Below, piece by piece: positions 22,472 through 33,710 of a stretch of DNA of 64,000 bases; position 1 is the first letter of the stretch; every line of letters begins with the position of its first letter. Below the pieces are notes generated by a model. That model did no database searches. It was not told where the DNA came from and was given only the letters and a program-made list of their open reading frames with translations. Origin of the DNA: Niebla homalea (lineage: Eukaryota; Ascomycota; Lecanoromycetes; Lecanorales; Ramalinaceae); assembly GCA_019925105.1 (NCBI GenBank), contig JAHGAU010000032.1, forward strand, positions 1-64,000, in the 5' to 3' direction. The position numbers were made by a program, and so were the translations under genes.

Positions 22472-24092
22472 GTTGGAAACCCCGCTTCCAGCGGCCTATT
22501 ACCCTGTCAGATGCGATTTGTGTTTTCAGGTTCGCAGCTAAAGAGCAGTTACTGCCACTGAAGTATCTAAGTATCTCCCTGACTTCGATGCGGTATTCAA
22601 GAGGATATTGACACAAGACCGCAAATGCCATCTCAAAGTAACGACCTTGGCACCTATTGCGACTTATACTAGTAAATGCTCTATTTTCGCGCTCTCCGCG
22701 TCATTGCGAGTGTCTCAATCTTGAAACATCGAAGCCGACGAGACCTCATCCAGAAATAGGCGCATTGGTCAATAATTTCCTGCATCATCTGGACTCACCT
22801 TCAGACCGGCGCATGTTCCATCAAGCATCGGCATCTACACTTTTAGCGACAGTGGGACATATGTCATTACTGCCAACCCGATTGGCCCCATGCCAGAAGA
22901 TTCAATCCGAAGGATCTTCACCGCTACGGGATCTTGTTGCGTAATTGTGAGAAATTGCCCCTTTTGATGTTTGCCGACGCTTTCGCGCAAGACGCGAAAC
23001 ACGCCGCAACAGATTTGGAACATTTGGAGACGACCAGGCTTCCTTGCAACTGCAAGATGATCCTAGCTGCATGATGATTTGCATGCATCATCGATTCTCA
23101 GAAGTAAAATTGTAACAATGCTGTTCAGGCACTCCGTTCAATTCAAACGCGGTTGACGTCTGTCTCACTGTAATTGTTGTATTTTTGCTTAACGCATGCC
23201 TTGAGACATTAAGGTACCCATTCGTTGGTACCAGAATCCGACTGTGGCGGAAAACAGACACCAAAACGTCCATCTCGCAAAGAACTGGCAAAGGAATGCT
23301 CCAGATGTTAATTTCGAATCATTGCATCACTGGCAAATGCTCAATTGGCAAGAACCTGGCTTATTTCAATGAATCGGCATCCCGAAACCTGCTGCTGTGA
23401 GGCGTGGATAAGCTGCTGTAGAGTTAGGTTCATGGCAACTAAATCACTACCATTCGGTTGCGACGGGATCTCCATATTGATCACGATCCCTTGGGCAAGG
23501 ACAGACGATAACAAATCCGGCATCAATGTCTTCACTTTCTTTTCCTGCTCCAAGCCCAATGATGACCCCGCTGGAGACGGGCCGGTCGTCAGAGAAATCA
23601 TGGAGCCGATGTCGAACACTGCAAAGTCCCAGGAGTTCTATGGAAGTGTGCACCCTGTACCGGACCAGAGGGTAGATCAACGTACGAGAGGATCCGGATA
23701 GCACCATTCTTTATGAGACACAAGGGTTGTGGTGTTCATCGGCCTACGTGGAGTAGCTGATCAGCTTGTCAAGGAATTGATGTCGGGCTGCCATTGGGAG
23801 TAGTGAGAAAGTAGGGCGTCAGGAGTAGCCTTAACTGCAGAGTTCGCGGCTCACCAAGACTTAATCATTCCGGATCGCAACTAGGGCTCTTTTTTAGCGG
23901 ACAATTGGTGCACTGACCGAAGGATAATGATGATACGCAGTCGCAAGGAAAAGAGTGAAATGAGAAAAGTCAGGAAACGTCTCTTGCACGGCTAGACAAG
24001 ACTCGATGAACACCGTGACGGGCAACGCAAGTCAAAGGTTCTCAATTCGATGATGTTGATACTTTATGCGATGCGTTCAGGGCTTTTCCATC
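22472..24092. other. Intergenic; possible gene scrap at 23,341-23,619
   Basis: No complete gene. A 92-codon minus-strand frame at 23,341-23,619 (FDIGSMISLTTGPSPAG...) looks protein-like in composition but has no motif I recognise and no convincing start. It may be an exon of a lost gene. The rest shows only short random frames. Confidence 0.45.
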
Positions 24093-25310
24093 TCAGTAGT
24101 CAGAAAATGGACAACCCTTGGCAACACTGTCCTGATAGGTCTTCTCAGCCACGACCTCCCTCGTCAGCTTCATCAGCTGCTCGCCTAATTCCTCGTCTTG
24201 GGCCATGGCGTTCCCGCTTTCCGGCACAGCAGGCGGACAGATGTACTGGCCACTCTTGTCTGTCTTGGTCGCGGCGAAGACGGTCGAGACGCATCCTTGC
24301 ATGATATCCTTCTTCAGCGGCGCCATACCCTTGCTCATTGCATAGCCTGCGATGGGGAATGGCTCATGAATGTCCTCGCTGGACATTTTGGTGTCGACGA
24401 AACCGGGATGGGTGGCGTTTGCAAGGATGCTGGGGTGAGCGGATGTGAGGTGTTTGTTCAGGTAGCGAGAGTAGAGGATGTTGGCGAGTTTCGATCGGCC
24501 GTATTGGGCATTTGCGCCGAGATCGCGATTCAATTCGTCCAGAGAGGCGAATTTGGTGTCGGAAGGAGTACCTTGGTGAGCATTGGATGCTTGATTGACG
24601 ATCCGTACAGTGTTGCCCCCACTTGCGGTCTTCTTCAAGATGGGTAGGAGGTGCGAGGTGAGGATGACATGAGCCATATGGTTCATGGCCATGTGACGGT
24701 CGACATCATAATCGGTGAGCTGGTAGGTCATGATCCCACGAGCGGCATTGTTGATGAGAATATCAATGCGATCCGTGCTCTGGGCGATCTTGTCGGCGGT
24801 CTCTTTGACCTGCTTCCAATTTGAGATATCGCATTGCAACCAAGTGACTTTGCTGGATGTCGATTCGCTCAAGTCCTCTTTGAAGGCGGCCATGGCATCG
24901 TCCATGACTTCCTTGCGGGCGGAGATGACGAAGAGCTTGGAGAGGCCGTGAGCGAGCATGGTGTGGCTTGCACCGAAGCCAATACCCTCTGAGCCTCCAG
25001 TGATGACACAGACTTTCCCAGTAAGATCAGGTGTATCTTGAAGGTCGAATTGCTGTTCCTTGGGCACTTGTTCGTGAGCACCCTTGACGCCCATATTTTG
25101 GGCAACAGTCTGCTTGATGGCATCCATGGCTTCAGTTGGTAGATAGTCGCTGATGTTCTTTGAAAGACGAGTCTGACTTGTGAATCCTCTTGTAAGATGT
25201 GATTTGATACACAACAGATGTGAGCGGGGTTGAGTAAATATTGAAAATGATGACGATGATGTAGCAGCCTTCGGAAGTCGTGACGCGAGTTTCGGAATAC
25301 GTGACGTCAT
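24093..25310 (-). CDS. Short-chain dehydrogenase/reductase with presequence
   Basis: A single open frame of 405 aa. Residues 1-55 are rich in Arg, Ser and Lys with no acidic residues (MTSRIPKLASRLPKAATSSS...), resembling a mitochondrial targeting sequence. The catalytic domain follows: ITGGSEGIGFG (TGxxxGxG dinucleotide motif), CDISNW, LINNAARG (NNAG variant), VNQASNAH in the catalytic Ser region, and the YGRSK YxxxK pair. A PG motif reads HPGFVDTKM. This is the classical SDR layout of retinol-dehydrogenase/WW-oxidoreductase-type enzymes using NAD(P)H; the substrate is unknown. The catalytic Ser is offset or replaced (QAS rather than VSS), but Ser is present. No introns or lesions. A CpG-rich coding region unlike the distal AT-rich DNA suggests the locus is under constraint. 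Confidence 0.88.
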   Translation of the reverse strand: MTSRIPKLASRLPKAATSSSSFSIFTQPRSHLLCIKSHLTRGFTSQTRLSKNISDYLPTEAMDAIKQTVAQNMGVKGAHEQVPKEQQFDLQDTPDLTGKVCVITGGSEGIGFGASHTMLAHGLSKLFVISARKEVMDDAMAAFKEDLSESTSSKVTWLQCDISNWKQVKETADKIAQSTDRIDILINNAARGIMTYQLTDYDVDRHMAMNHMAHVILTSHLLPILKKTASGGNTVRIVNQASNAHQGTPSDTKFASLDELNRDLGANAQYGRSKLANILYSRYLNKHLTSAHPSILANATHPGFVDTKMSSEDIHEPFPIAGYAMSKGMAPLKKDIMQGCVSTVFAATKTDKSGQYICPPAVPESGNAMAQDEELGEQLMKLTREVVAEKTYQDSVAKGCPFSDY

Positions 25311-25689
25311 TGTTTACGAATTACTGCATGCAATCCCTGATCGCTAATCCTCGATATTTGGTTGGCTCGACCTTTGCTGTTGCTTTCTTCCCCTCAAGAT
25401 TGCATCAATTTCGATCGCGCTCCTAAGGCAAGTACAGCCTGTGCGAGCAAGATGAGCAGCGATTCAACAGCAAAGCAGTGACAGCGTTTGATCTCAATGT
25501 GAAAGAAGAACCCAAATGAAAGTGGTGACATCATGCACTTTCCCGTTCTGATTATCCGTATCCGTATTCGTATCATGTGCCTCCGGCTCGAAATCTCCAC
25601 TCTTCAATCTCGGTGATAATCTATGCTCAGTGCATGCATAAAAGACGCCATTGTTGCGTGACATGTCTCTCGAATGATGGATGCTGTTC
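25311..25689. other. Intergenic between SDR and secreted gene
   Basis: Head-to-tail spacer containing the SDR promoter. A TATCCGTATCCGTATTCGTATCA run lies near 25,553-25,575. No gene is seen. Confidence 0.5.
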
Positions 25690-27227
25690 TATCGCCGCTG
25701 AAGAGAGATCACCATTTCACTGCACAACACGAATAAATCAGCACAAGTAGGGATGAAGTCCAAAGAGATAAGCAGGATTCCGCCAGTCGCCAGACGCCAG
25801 CTGCTTCTGGACCACAGTCTATCATCAAAGCGACAAGATGCCCACCCTTTGTTCTGGCGGTCTCTGGTCGCATTTCCCGCGGTATCGACCTTGTAAACAT
25901 CCTCATCCCCAGGCCATCTCTCATACTGTCCACAACTACAGGCTCCCCATCTGACGATCGGGTTGTCGCCCCCTCTTGTCGTTTGGGTCCTTGAGATGCT
26001 TCCCATTAAGCACAGCATCCATGTCGTAAATCGGCAGACCATGAAAAGCAAGTCCGCCAACTTTAGATCCGTGGGGTCCATCTTGAGTTGATCAATCGTC
26101 GCTCCATTCTGATTCGTGAAGGGAAACCCATTCTCATCAAACGTCTTAATTGCCGACATTGTGAGTGACTTGAGATCAAGCTTATACTCCGTCAGATGAC
26201 TCGCGTTCCCGCGCCCTCCGCCCCGGACCAACGTGGAATGAAGGAGAGAGGAACAGGATACACGACTTACCGGATTGTCGACCCCATCCGGCAATGCCTT
26301 CAAAGTATGGTTGAAGACCCACTCCTGCGCCGTCGTGACCTGCGTGAGTGCACTTCCAATCGCTGCTTGCGCTGCAGCCCACTGCTTAATGGGTCTATGG
26401 GAATCATTCGTGGACCAGCGCGGATGGCACCCTGGATCAGCAAAGATTAATCCACCTGATCTAAACCCGCTTGCGTGGTGACCGCATCGATGATGATGGC
26501 GCCGGCGCCCGCCACAAAAGCCACGGAACCATAAAACCCGAAAATTGCACCAGCAACACCTGAGACGATGCCAACGGGGACTAGTAGCCTAATCGGATCC
26601 TCTGCTGGCGTGTAAATCTGCTCGCGCAGGGTACTGGTCAAGGCTGTCAGGGATACTATTGAATCACGCATGGTCTGGTGGAGCTTGTTCAAGAATTTGG
26701 CCCAATTCGTCAAAGCGATGAAGACGAAGTGCGCCTCGGGGTGTTGATTGCACAGAGGGAAGCTTCTACCGGTGGCATCACAGAATGGATTGGTGATCTC
26801 GTCGCAGGATTGGACGCCGTCATCGCCCGTCAACTTAACGATCACTTGCTGGAAGTCGGGAAATTTGGTCGGGCCATTGGTCCAATTCATAACGACGTAA
26901 GGCTTGACCCTAACAGACGAGACTATGTGAGATGACGAGTTGTTTGTTCTCAAACGGGCAGTTGCTACTTACGCATTCGGATACCACTCGCCCATGTTGT
27001 ACTTGTTCCATGTTGCTTGGTTGCGATTCTTATGGGCAGAACGAAGGCTATCGGCCGAGCCACAGTTATCGGCCGCCAAGTCTCGTTTCCGGATCTGCCT
27101 TGCGTCAAGAGGTCGTGAGGGCTAAGACAACGTCGGAGGTGTGATCGGTAACATCGAAAGGGAGGGCGGTGAGTTGGCTGACTGCAAGTAGACCAAGCAT
27201 CAAAATGCGACCAAAGAGCCGAACCAT
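25690..27227 (-). pseudogene. Multi-exon secreted protein gene, probably frame-broken
   Basis: Start at 27,227 with signal peptide MVRLFGRILMLGLLAVSQLTALP. The reading frame must then shift near 27,120 to continue into a dibasic, KEX2-like site (RQIRKRDLAADNCGSAD) and WNKYNMGEWYPNA. A good intron follows (GTAAGT...CTGTTAG, about 26,910-26,975), restoring VKPYVVMNWTNGPTKFPDF. Cys pairs follow (QSCDEITNPFCDATG...PLCNQ), and then two hydrophobic segments rich in Gly/Ala (about 26,475-26,590). A second frame change, or an implausibly short 35-nt intron, lies near 26,440-26,475 before CHPRWSTNDSHRPIKQW. A further exon after a GTAAGT donor near 26,275 runs to about 25,690. I do not recognise the family. 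The intact form would be a secreted, processed protein. The two unexplained frame changes suggest a pseudogene, but sequencing error or unusual splicing remains possible. Confidence 0.5.
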
Positions 27228-28885
27228 GATGGCCGTGAAATGGATGAGACACTATCTCTTGAGGTATTTTCTGGAGGTAAATCACTCAAAGGTCATGGCG
27301 GGAAAGATGAGTTATATAAAGAAAAGTGGATGGCCACCAACAACTTCGAATCGGATAGCGAGACAGATTTTAATATCGCCATCGCTCGCAAGATCCAAGA
27401 TTCATATGCGGTCAGGTGCTGGCTCCGTAGTGCAACGAGTGGTGAGACGAAGCGCCATGCTCATTGTTAGCCCTGTTAGGATGCATTGCAGATCTAGTAC
27501 ATCGGCGCGGTTCTTTTCAATCTGTCGTAGAGTGACGAGAGAGGCAGCATTTCAAGCTATGACAGCACAGCAGTGTACAAGAAAGACACGCCAATCTTTG
27601 GATGTTTGACCTATTTGTGTGAGCTGCCACGAACATGCGGGAGTTCTACGATGGATACCAATCCAGAGGTCTTACGTATTGAATTCGGCTGCGAGGCTCG
27701 CTTTCAAGAATGATAAGTCCACAAGATCAGAGGGGTGATCAGAAGGGACTCAGATCCTAGTCAAGTGTCCCCACATTCATGAAACTCCACGATCATCCTC
27801 GAATGATGAAGTTACGGCCAACAGGAGTTCGGACGACTTCGCTGCTGTCATCGAGTAACTTCAAGATATCCCAAACGATGAGGAAGCTCTCGGCTAACCT
27901 CCTCCGTACACTCTCATCTACCTCATAGCCGTAATGGCTTGGCTGAGACGTGCTTAAAAGGTCGTTTGGGAGTTGCAGGTGCTGAAGCAAGGTATGTTTG
28001 CCCGGGCTGCCTTGACTCATGAGGCTCCTTCAAATCTACATTTTGAGACATTTATGCTCTATCAAGAAGCCAGGAACAGTCAACTTCTAACAATTCACTG
28101 AGTTTAGATATGAATATGCGAACACCAACACCTCCGCGCCAAGAAAAGATTCGCAAAGCAAGGCGACTTCCATGATTAGGAGAATTATATCATTTGCTGA
28201 ATTAAAGCATCCCTTCGAGGGGATCCACTGATAATACAATCACCGATTGAAGCTTGGTCCTACCTCTGGAGGATGAATGTCTAACACGCATCCTGGAGAA
28301 GCTCTGCACAGGGACGAAATGATATCTCAATTTCCGGGTTTGATGCGAAAAGAACGGCATAACGTGTTTGAAACGTGGCCAGCGACAATCTACTATTGCG
28401 CGGAGTTGTAAGGCTTTCGCAAGAATACCTGAAGTAGACATGTTCGTCCTTGCCATCAATTCTCATTGAGTTAAAATAAGTGTGCTGTCAGCTCTCCCTA
28501 TCCACCATCTCTGGACGTGTGATGGATCATGGGCTGAAAGCTCACAGAGTTTTAAAGATATGTTGCCTCCAGCTGAATCATGCGTGCCCATTTCAAGCCT
28601 CCACATTTCTCCAGTGCGGTTTGAGCCCTTCAGAGAGTCCTGGTCGCTTGCACGATATACCGGTCCCAGGAGCTTGCTAACTTTACTATAGGCGCAGGAG
28701 GGCATTTCACTGTCCTTCAGAAAATCGACATCGTTATGTGCGAAATCAAAAAGATGCCTCTGCTCTGCTGTTCATTTTCATGCAGACCTCATCAAAGTGC
28801 CGAGGAAAGAATTTACCATACCCAAAAAATCTGAATGAACGAAAAATCCGTAGTCAGTACCAAATCCTCTCCCTGCTCCCATCAT
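27228..28885. other. Intergenic, no gene recognised
   Basis: About 1.65 kb of normal base composition with only short frames (longest about 85 codons, minus strand). No motifs, RNA genes or repeats are recognised. Confidence 0.5.
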
Positions 28886-28889
28886 TACC

Positions 28890-28971
28890 CTAGTATGCTC
28901 TCATTTCTCACCACCTGCCTCCTCTCTTTCCTAGTATGCTCTCATTTCTCACCACCTGCCTCATCCTCCCC
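28890..28971. repeat. 41-bp tandem duplication over a signal-peptide start
   Basis: CTAGTATGCTCTCATTTCTC followed by ACCACCTGCCTC occurs twice, 41 bp apart (ATGs at 28,895 and 28,936). Because 41 is not a multiple of 3, the first ATG reads out of frame into the second copy and stops, leaving the second ATG as the usable start. Confidence 0.9.
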
Positions 28972-29468
28972 GTCTCTTTTCTCCCCATCACCACCTTAGC
29001 TCAAGGTCCAGGCTCAACCCAAGCAATCCCCCACGACGACCCCAACCTCACTTTAGCAATCACCTGGGGCACCTAATCTGTGGACAGCTACTCCCTTTGC
29101 GCCGGGTACGCCATGGAGGCCTTGCTCGACATGAGCCGTTACGCAATTAAGAACAGCTACCACGCGATCTGGGACTGTTGCGACAAACCGGATTTTGCTG
29201 ACCCGCAGCCGGGTGGGTGAACTTTCACCGGGAACCACTGAGCGCGCTCAGGCCGTTCAGCTATCCGGAGTTGACTGAGCTCATGTATGCGGTCAGGGGA
29301 TTGGGGAACAATGGGACCTGGGGACTGGAGGCCAAGTTCGATGTTGTGAGTAAGAAAGTGGTCGTCGGCAGTGGATGCGTGGCTAAATCAACGACAACAA
29401 AGGGGGCGCCTGCGATGGCAATGCTGGAAAAAGGCGGCGGTGGGCATGGTAGGGTAGCAAGCTCCTGA
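28936..29468 (+). pseudogene. Small secreted Cys-containing protein, broken
   Basis: From the second ATG, a signal peptide (MLSFLTTCLILPVSFLPITT) and an acidic stretch lead to an in-frame TAA at 29,074-29,076. The same frame continues with SLCAGYAMEALLDMSRYAIK and WDCCDKPDF to a stop at about 29,217. The sequence then continues protein-like in another frame (YPELTELMYAVRGLGNNGTW ... VVVGSGCVAK). So one stop and one frame change (or a missed intron near 29,215) interrupt a secreted protein of roughly 170 aa with four or more Cys. Family not recognised. Composition and size resemble effector-type secreted proteins (inference). Confidence 0.55.
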
Positions 29469-29469
29469 T

Positions 29470-30205
29470 ATGTATTGAAGCTCGAAGTTACTTTTTGACG
29501 CGGACAATGAATCCAGCAGTCTGACTGCTTAAGCTCGTCGAGACCTTGCGTTAAGTGATTGGAATCAGAGAAGCTGGTGGCTCTGGGGCTGTCGTTTATC
29601 ATTTGGCGATGGATGCAATACGGCATTATGCTCAAAAATCTCAGGGTGGATGGGGTTAGCATGTCTGTGGGAAATCATGGTACTGTCAGCTCAGCTGGTG
29701 TGCAATAAGCAAAATTGTGTCGTATTGTCGACGGCTACATTGCTATCAAAGTGACCCGTCGAAGTGATGGGCGAAAAAGAGAGAATCCAGGGAATGGGCC
29801 TCAATAGGGAAGACGGGGCCAAATGGTACTTGATGGCATTTGTGGACCTATTTATGGAAGACTGGTCCAATCCTGTCTGTACAAAGTCCTCGTTACACAG
29901 TCTCTGTAAAATACCACCCGCATAAGCGCTTTGCAGTCCGATCACTCCCTCCACCGACTTATCTAGGGTGTCTATGCGAGTCTCGGAAATGTATCTGGCT
30001 GCGGGAAAATTCGCTGACGAGTCCTTCCACAATGATTACTCAGGTCCTCCCCTGGGAGACTTCTGCAGCCGCTCATTGTTCAGAGTAGCAATCGCCTCCC
30101 AGAGTTCTTGGGACAGCTCGCCTGTTCTTACACAAACCTTGAGCACCTTCGGTAGGCCATGCGCGGGATCTTCAAATTGATAAGCACCGTCAATACCGAT
30201 GAAGC
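29470..30205. other. Intergenic, no gene recognised
   Basis: No convincing frame. A 113-codon minus-strand frame at 29,691-30,032 lacks recognisable motifs. Confidence 0.4.
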
Positions 30206-30209
30206 ACCA

Positions 30210-30520
30210 TCAAGCTACGCTTGTCTCATGTCCAGTAGGAGAAACTCCAAGGAAAGCTTCGCCAGAGCATCTTTGCTGATTTCCATTACACTCGTCATGA
30301 CGTGATAGGGTCTTGTCGATAGCGGTTTGCACGAGGAGGAACTGATCCGCTACTGGCGTGGTATCGTAGGTATCGTGTACAATCCTCCAGAACAACCACA
30401 CTCATCGTGGAAAGGAAAGTTTGCGTGCTATGTCTTTGAAAGTGCGTGGTGGTCTGACAGAGTAGCCCCATGATCGGCCTAGCCCATATTCTCCCTCAGG
30501 GCTGAATCCAGTATCCAAGA
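30210..30520 (-). pseudogene. Truncated paralogue of the 31.2-kb F-box-like gene
   Basis: Minus-strand translation gives FSPEGEYGLGRSWGYSV..P, an in-frame TGA at 30,402-30,404, then VWLFWRIVHDTYDT.PVADQFLLVQ. These match GPEGEFGLGRAWGYSIEPP and WLFWMIVNSVYDMTPVTDQF of the 495-aa neighbour in order and spacing. Only about 100 codons survive. The stop is consistent with a C-to-T change of CGA. Clearly a duplicated, dead copy immediately downstream of its paralogue. Confidence 0.8.
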
Positions 30521-31223
30521 TCGCCAACGGTGTGGAGTCCTCTTCAAGGTCGCTGCGTGTGCCTAGCTCTTCGGAGCATTGTTCCCGTCCCTAATCTCCA
30601 GAGTCTCGTGCGGCAAGTGTATGCACACAAACATGTTCACAATCTGGCTTGGGATTTTCGTAGTTTTAATTGTCAGATAGGGCAAGCCGATCCAGTTGAT
30701 AGCTTGTATCACCTAACGACCCTTTATCGAAATCTCGATCTTGAGGCATGCCTTGCTGCTTGATGAGTGAGCGGAATACTATTGTGGCTGATCAAATCGT
30801 TCTATGATGGCTTAATGTGCAATCATTCAAAGTCTGAGCGAGCGGTAGGTTGTATCAATACCGTCGCCAAAGATTACAATGTATGTCATCCTTACTGTGT
30901 CGAGAGAACAATGACCAATACAGCCATCTGTGGTGTCAGCAGGGATGAAGGTCAGTGTCAAGTCTGCAATTGCTGCATGATTGCAGACAGTGTCAAGGGA
31001 ATCATGAAAAGCTAGCCTGGCACTTGGACTGTAAGTTGAGAAGGATTGCGATGCCTCCAAGCTGGTGTAGATTATTTCGATGTTTTCTTCTACGAGAAAC
31101 CTCATCTCAGGCTTATTGCAAACCCCCCATGTGAAGCCTTCTCCATCACCAGCATTCTCATCTGTTGATCTATTCCGCTTGAAATAATTCGTTGTCAATC
31201 TGTCAATGATAGGTTATACTCCC

Positions 31224-32711
31224 TCACCACACTGTACTGTTGGAATTGCTGTTAGGCCTCTCACTGTAGGGGGTATTGATAGCCTGTCGAATTTGCTCCT
31301 CCACATCTGCGTTGATAGCGCGGACGATAAAGGTTTCAGGTACCCCGTGCTTGAAATTGTCAAACTGACTGGCTGTCTCAACCGCGATGTAATGGCCGTC
31401 GAGGGAATACGCTTCCCTCATGTCCAGGACCAGATACTTCAGCGGAAGTTTCGCAAGTGTGTCAAATTTCAATCGCCAGCCTTCAACAATATCCCTTCGC
31501 GCCATAGCACAGTGCAAGTGGTAACGATCCATCACTCTGAGAACGTCCCACTCGAGGAGTTCTGGACCCCAGAGGACTGGATCCTGGCCAATTGGTGTCA
31601 TCTCTTCATGAATACGGGCCATGCACCAAAAGCACGGGTCCCTTAAGCTGAGTACCAGTTCAGCTTTCCGTATGCCAGGGTCTTCCACAGCTCCAAAGAC
31701 CGCTTTAAGATTCTCAAAGAAATCTTCGCCGTCGAAGACCCAGATGTTGTCTGCAATAAATGACGATTGGTAAGTTTTATAGGCTGCAAGAAACACCTTG
31801 CTCGTAAGACGTTGTTGCGGTGCAACGAAACTTGCAGGCTCGAAGAGACGACGACGAGGCCCGAAAATCTTTGCAAGGAAGGCGTTCGCCAGGTGGTCGT
31901 AGATTTCGAGTGGAAGAGCAGTCTGAGACTTCCGTACTAAAGCCATCGACGTTGCTATCTGCTGGTCTGAAACAGGTTCGCTTATTCGTGGGACCGAGGC
32001 TGATGCTGTAGGACCCAGCCATGCGCCTTTACAGCTTATACTCCTCTCTGGGTCTGTGCAAAGAACTGTTTGACCGTAGTCTTCTTCGATGGTCGGTTCG
32101 ACGTCTTCGGCCTCATAATCATAGGGATTCAGCGTCTTTGGCAGCCCAGTGTCCACCATCAAGACTTTGATATGCTTGAGAAACATGGGAACCGAACACG
32201 ACTCCAGATGGCACATGATGCTTCGCCCATTGTACTTGTCGTAGCGAGCCAAGGTGCGATCGATATCAGCCTGAACAAGTAGGAATTGGTCTGTGACCGG
32301 GGTCATGTCATAAACGCTATTCACAATCATCCAGAAAAGCCAGATGCGTTTTTCTACGGACAATACCGACACCAGATGCTTGAAGCTCAATGGCGGTTCA
32401 ATCGAATAGCCCCATGCCCGGCCAAGTCCGAATTCTCCTTCAGGCCCGAATCCGTCGTTGCACTCTAGTGATTCTGCTCCCTTCGATGATCCTGGTGATT
32501 CTTCTCCGGACAAATCAGCTGTGACTTGTTCATTCCAGTCTGCACTTGGTCCGTAGTATCCAGAGTCTCGTGCTTTCCCTTCTGGTTCACGATCCTTGTC
32601 GCAGCCTGACTGATGGCAGTAATCGCACAAGTCGTCGCATATGGCTAGTCGCTCGACGCCATTTTGAGCACTACTCCATGGATCCTCTTCGATATTTGGG
32701 TATTCAGACAT
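31224..32711 (-). CDS. F-box-like hypothetical protein, 495 aa
   Basis: An uninterrupted 495-aa frame. The N-terminus holds a Cys/His cluster (CDDLCDYCHQSGC) that might bind zinc. GLGRAWGYS and a WLFWMIV segment follow, then an acidic linker, then an F-box-like stretch at about residues 270-300 (TALPLEIYDHLANAFLAKIF, the LPxEI pattern) and a C-terminal region with WGPELLEWDVLRVMD and LVLDMREAYSLDGHYIAVE. F-box proteins are substrate adaptors of SCF ubiquitin ligases, and such families are large and variable in ascomycetes. Assignment here rests on the LPxEI motif and layout only. Copies or relics of the same family lie at 30.2, 33.7, 36.2 and 38.2 kb, all on the minus strand, so this is the surviving member of a local expansion. 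No introns are needed. Confidence 0.65.
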   Translation of the reverse strand: MSEYPNIEEDPWSSAQNGVERLAICDDLCDYCHQSGCDKDREPEGKARDSGYYGPSADWNEQVTADLSGEESPGSSKGAESLECNDGFGPEGEFGLGRAWGYSIEPPLSFKHLVSVLSVEKRIWLFWMIVNSVYDMTPVTDQFLLVQADIDRTLARYDKYNGRSIMCHLESCSVPMFLKHIKVLMVDTGLPKTLNPYDYEAEDVEPTIEEDYGQTVLCTDPERSISCKGAWLGPTASASVPRISEPVSDQQIATSMALVRKSQTALPLEIYDHLANAFLAKIFGPRRRLFEPASFVAPQQRLTSKVFLAAYKTYQSSFIADNIWVFDGEDFFENLKAVFGAVEDPGIRKAELVLSLRDPCFWCMARIHEEMTPIGQDPVLWGPELLEWDVLRVMDRYHLHCAMARRDIVEGWRLKFDTLAKLPLKYLVLDMREAYSLDGHYIAVETASQFDNFKHGVPETFIVRAINADVEEQIRQAINTPYSERPNSNSNSTVW

Positions 32712-33705
32712 GTCTCCGGCGGATGGCAGGATTGTGTATTTGTTGGTGAGTAGAGAATCGGGTTTGATGCAATATCTCTTTCTCGTAAGCAGATCAGGGT
32801 TTCCAAGGATCTGAGGGCAATACGATTAGAGAGGCGGCTCGAAATGTCACCCGTCTGCTTTGTCGAGAACAATGATGAACACAGCCATCTGTGGTGTCGT
32901 CAGGAACATATATCGGTGTCAAGTCTGCATCGGCTGCCTGCATAAGAATTCAACATGTTGTCTAAGTGTCCAGCAAATTTGGCGACGCCAGCCTGCGTGT
33001 GCGGCCGCTGTGTCATTCGTCCGTCAACATATATCTTGAGATCATACAGAAAGACCAAGACCAGAGACATGATCTTCTGATTCATGTTGTTTGACAAGCT
33101 CAGGTGCCTGAATTATTTTTAAAAAGAGATCTGCGATTATATATTTAGAAAAGTCTGGCAGATCAACTTGATCTTTCTTGGGTCGATGTCCTCTGCCGAA
33201 ATCCTCGTCTGGCAAAGAAACGAATTCTTTTGTAGAAGGGGGAAGACATGTTAACGAGGCCTCTCGAGTGTCCTGGCAACATCTCCGGGGCGCCGCCACC
33301 AACACTGGATCTGCGCATATTAGACTCTCCATCTTTGTTGAAGGACAGCATCTGCTCGCAGTCCATCATGACAATGCGACTTGTGTTCGCACCCTTCACG
33401 ACAGGAAAGGCCTTCAGCCCTCTTTGTTCTTGAAGGCATAATCATACTCTGACAAAGAAGAGTACCAGGAGGATCATATCTTTGCGCTCTTCGCATGATT
33501 TAAGGGAGGGAAAGCTCTATCCTTGTGTACCAGAAAGGGTTATGTTTTGCTGCAATTTTCGTGTCGTAGCAGCTAGGCTGCTACCTTCTACGAAACGGCA
33601 CAGACATCAGACATATGCAGAAGAGCCAACTTCTATCCAATCATCTTCCCCTAGGAGCATGGTAGTTTACCGTAGCAGGGCTGCGCACTCCCGCATAGGT
33701 CACAA
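32712..33705. other. Spacer with possible family scrap
   Basis: The promoter side of the 495-aa gene. Minus-strand frames at 33,042-33,399 are short and unrecognised, and may be debris of the same duplicated family. Nothing else is seen. Confidence 0.4.
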
Positions 33706-33710
33706 GGCTT

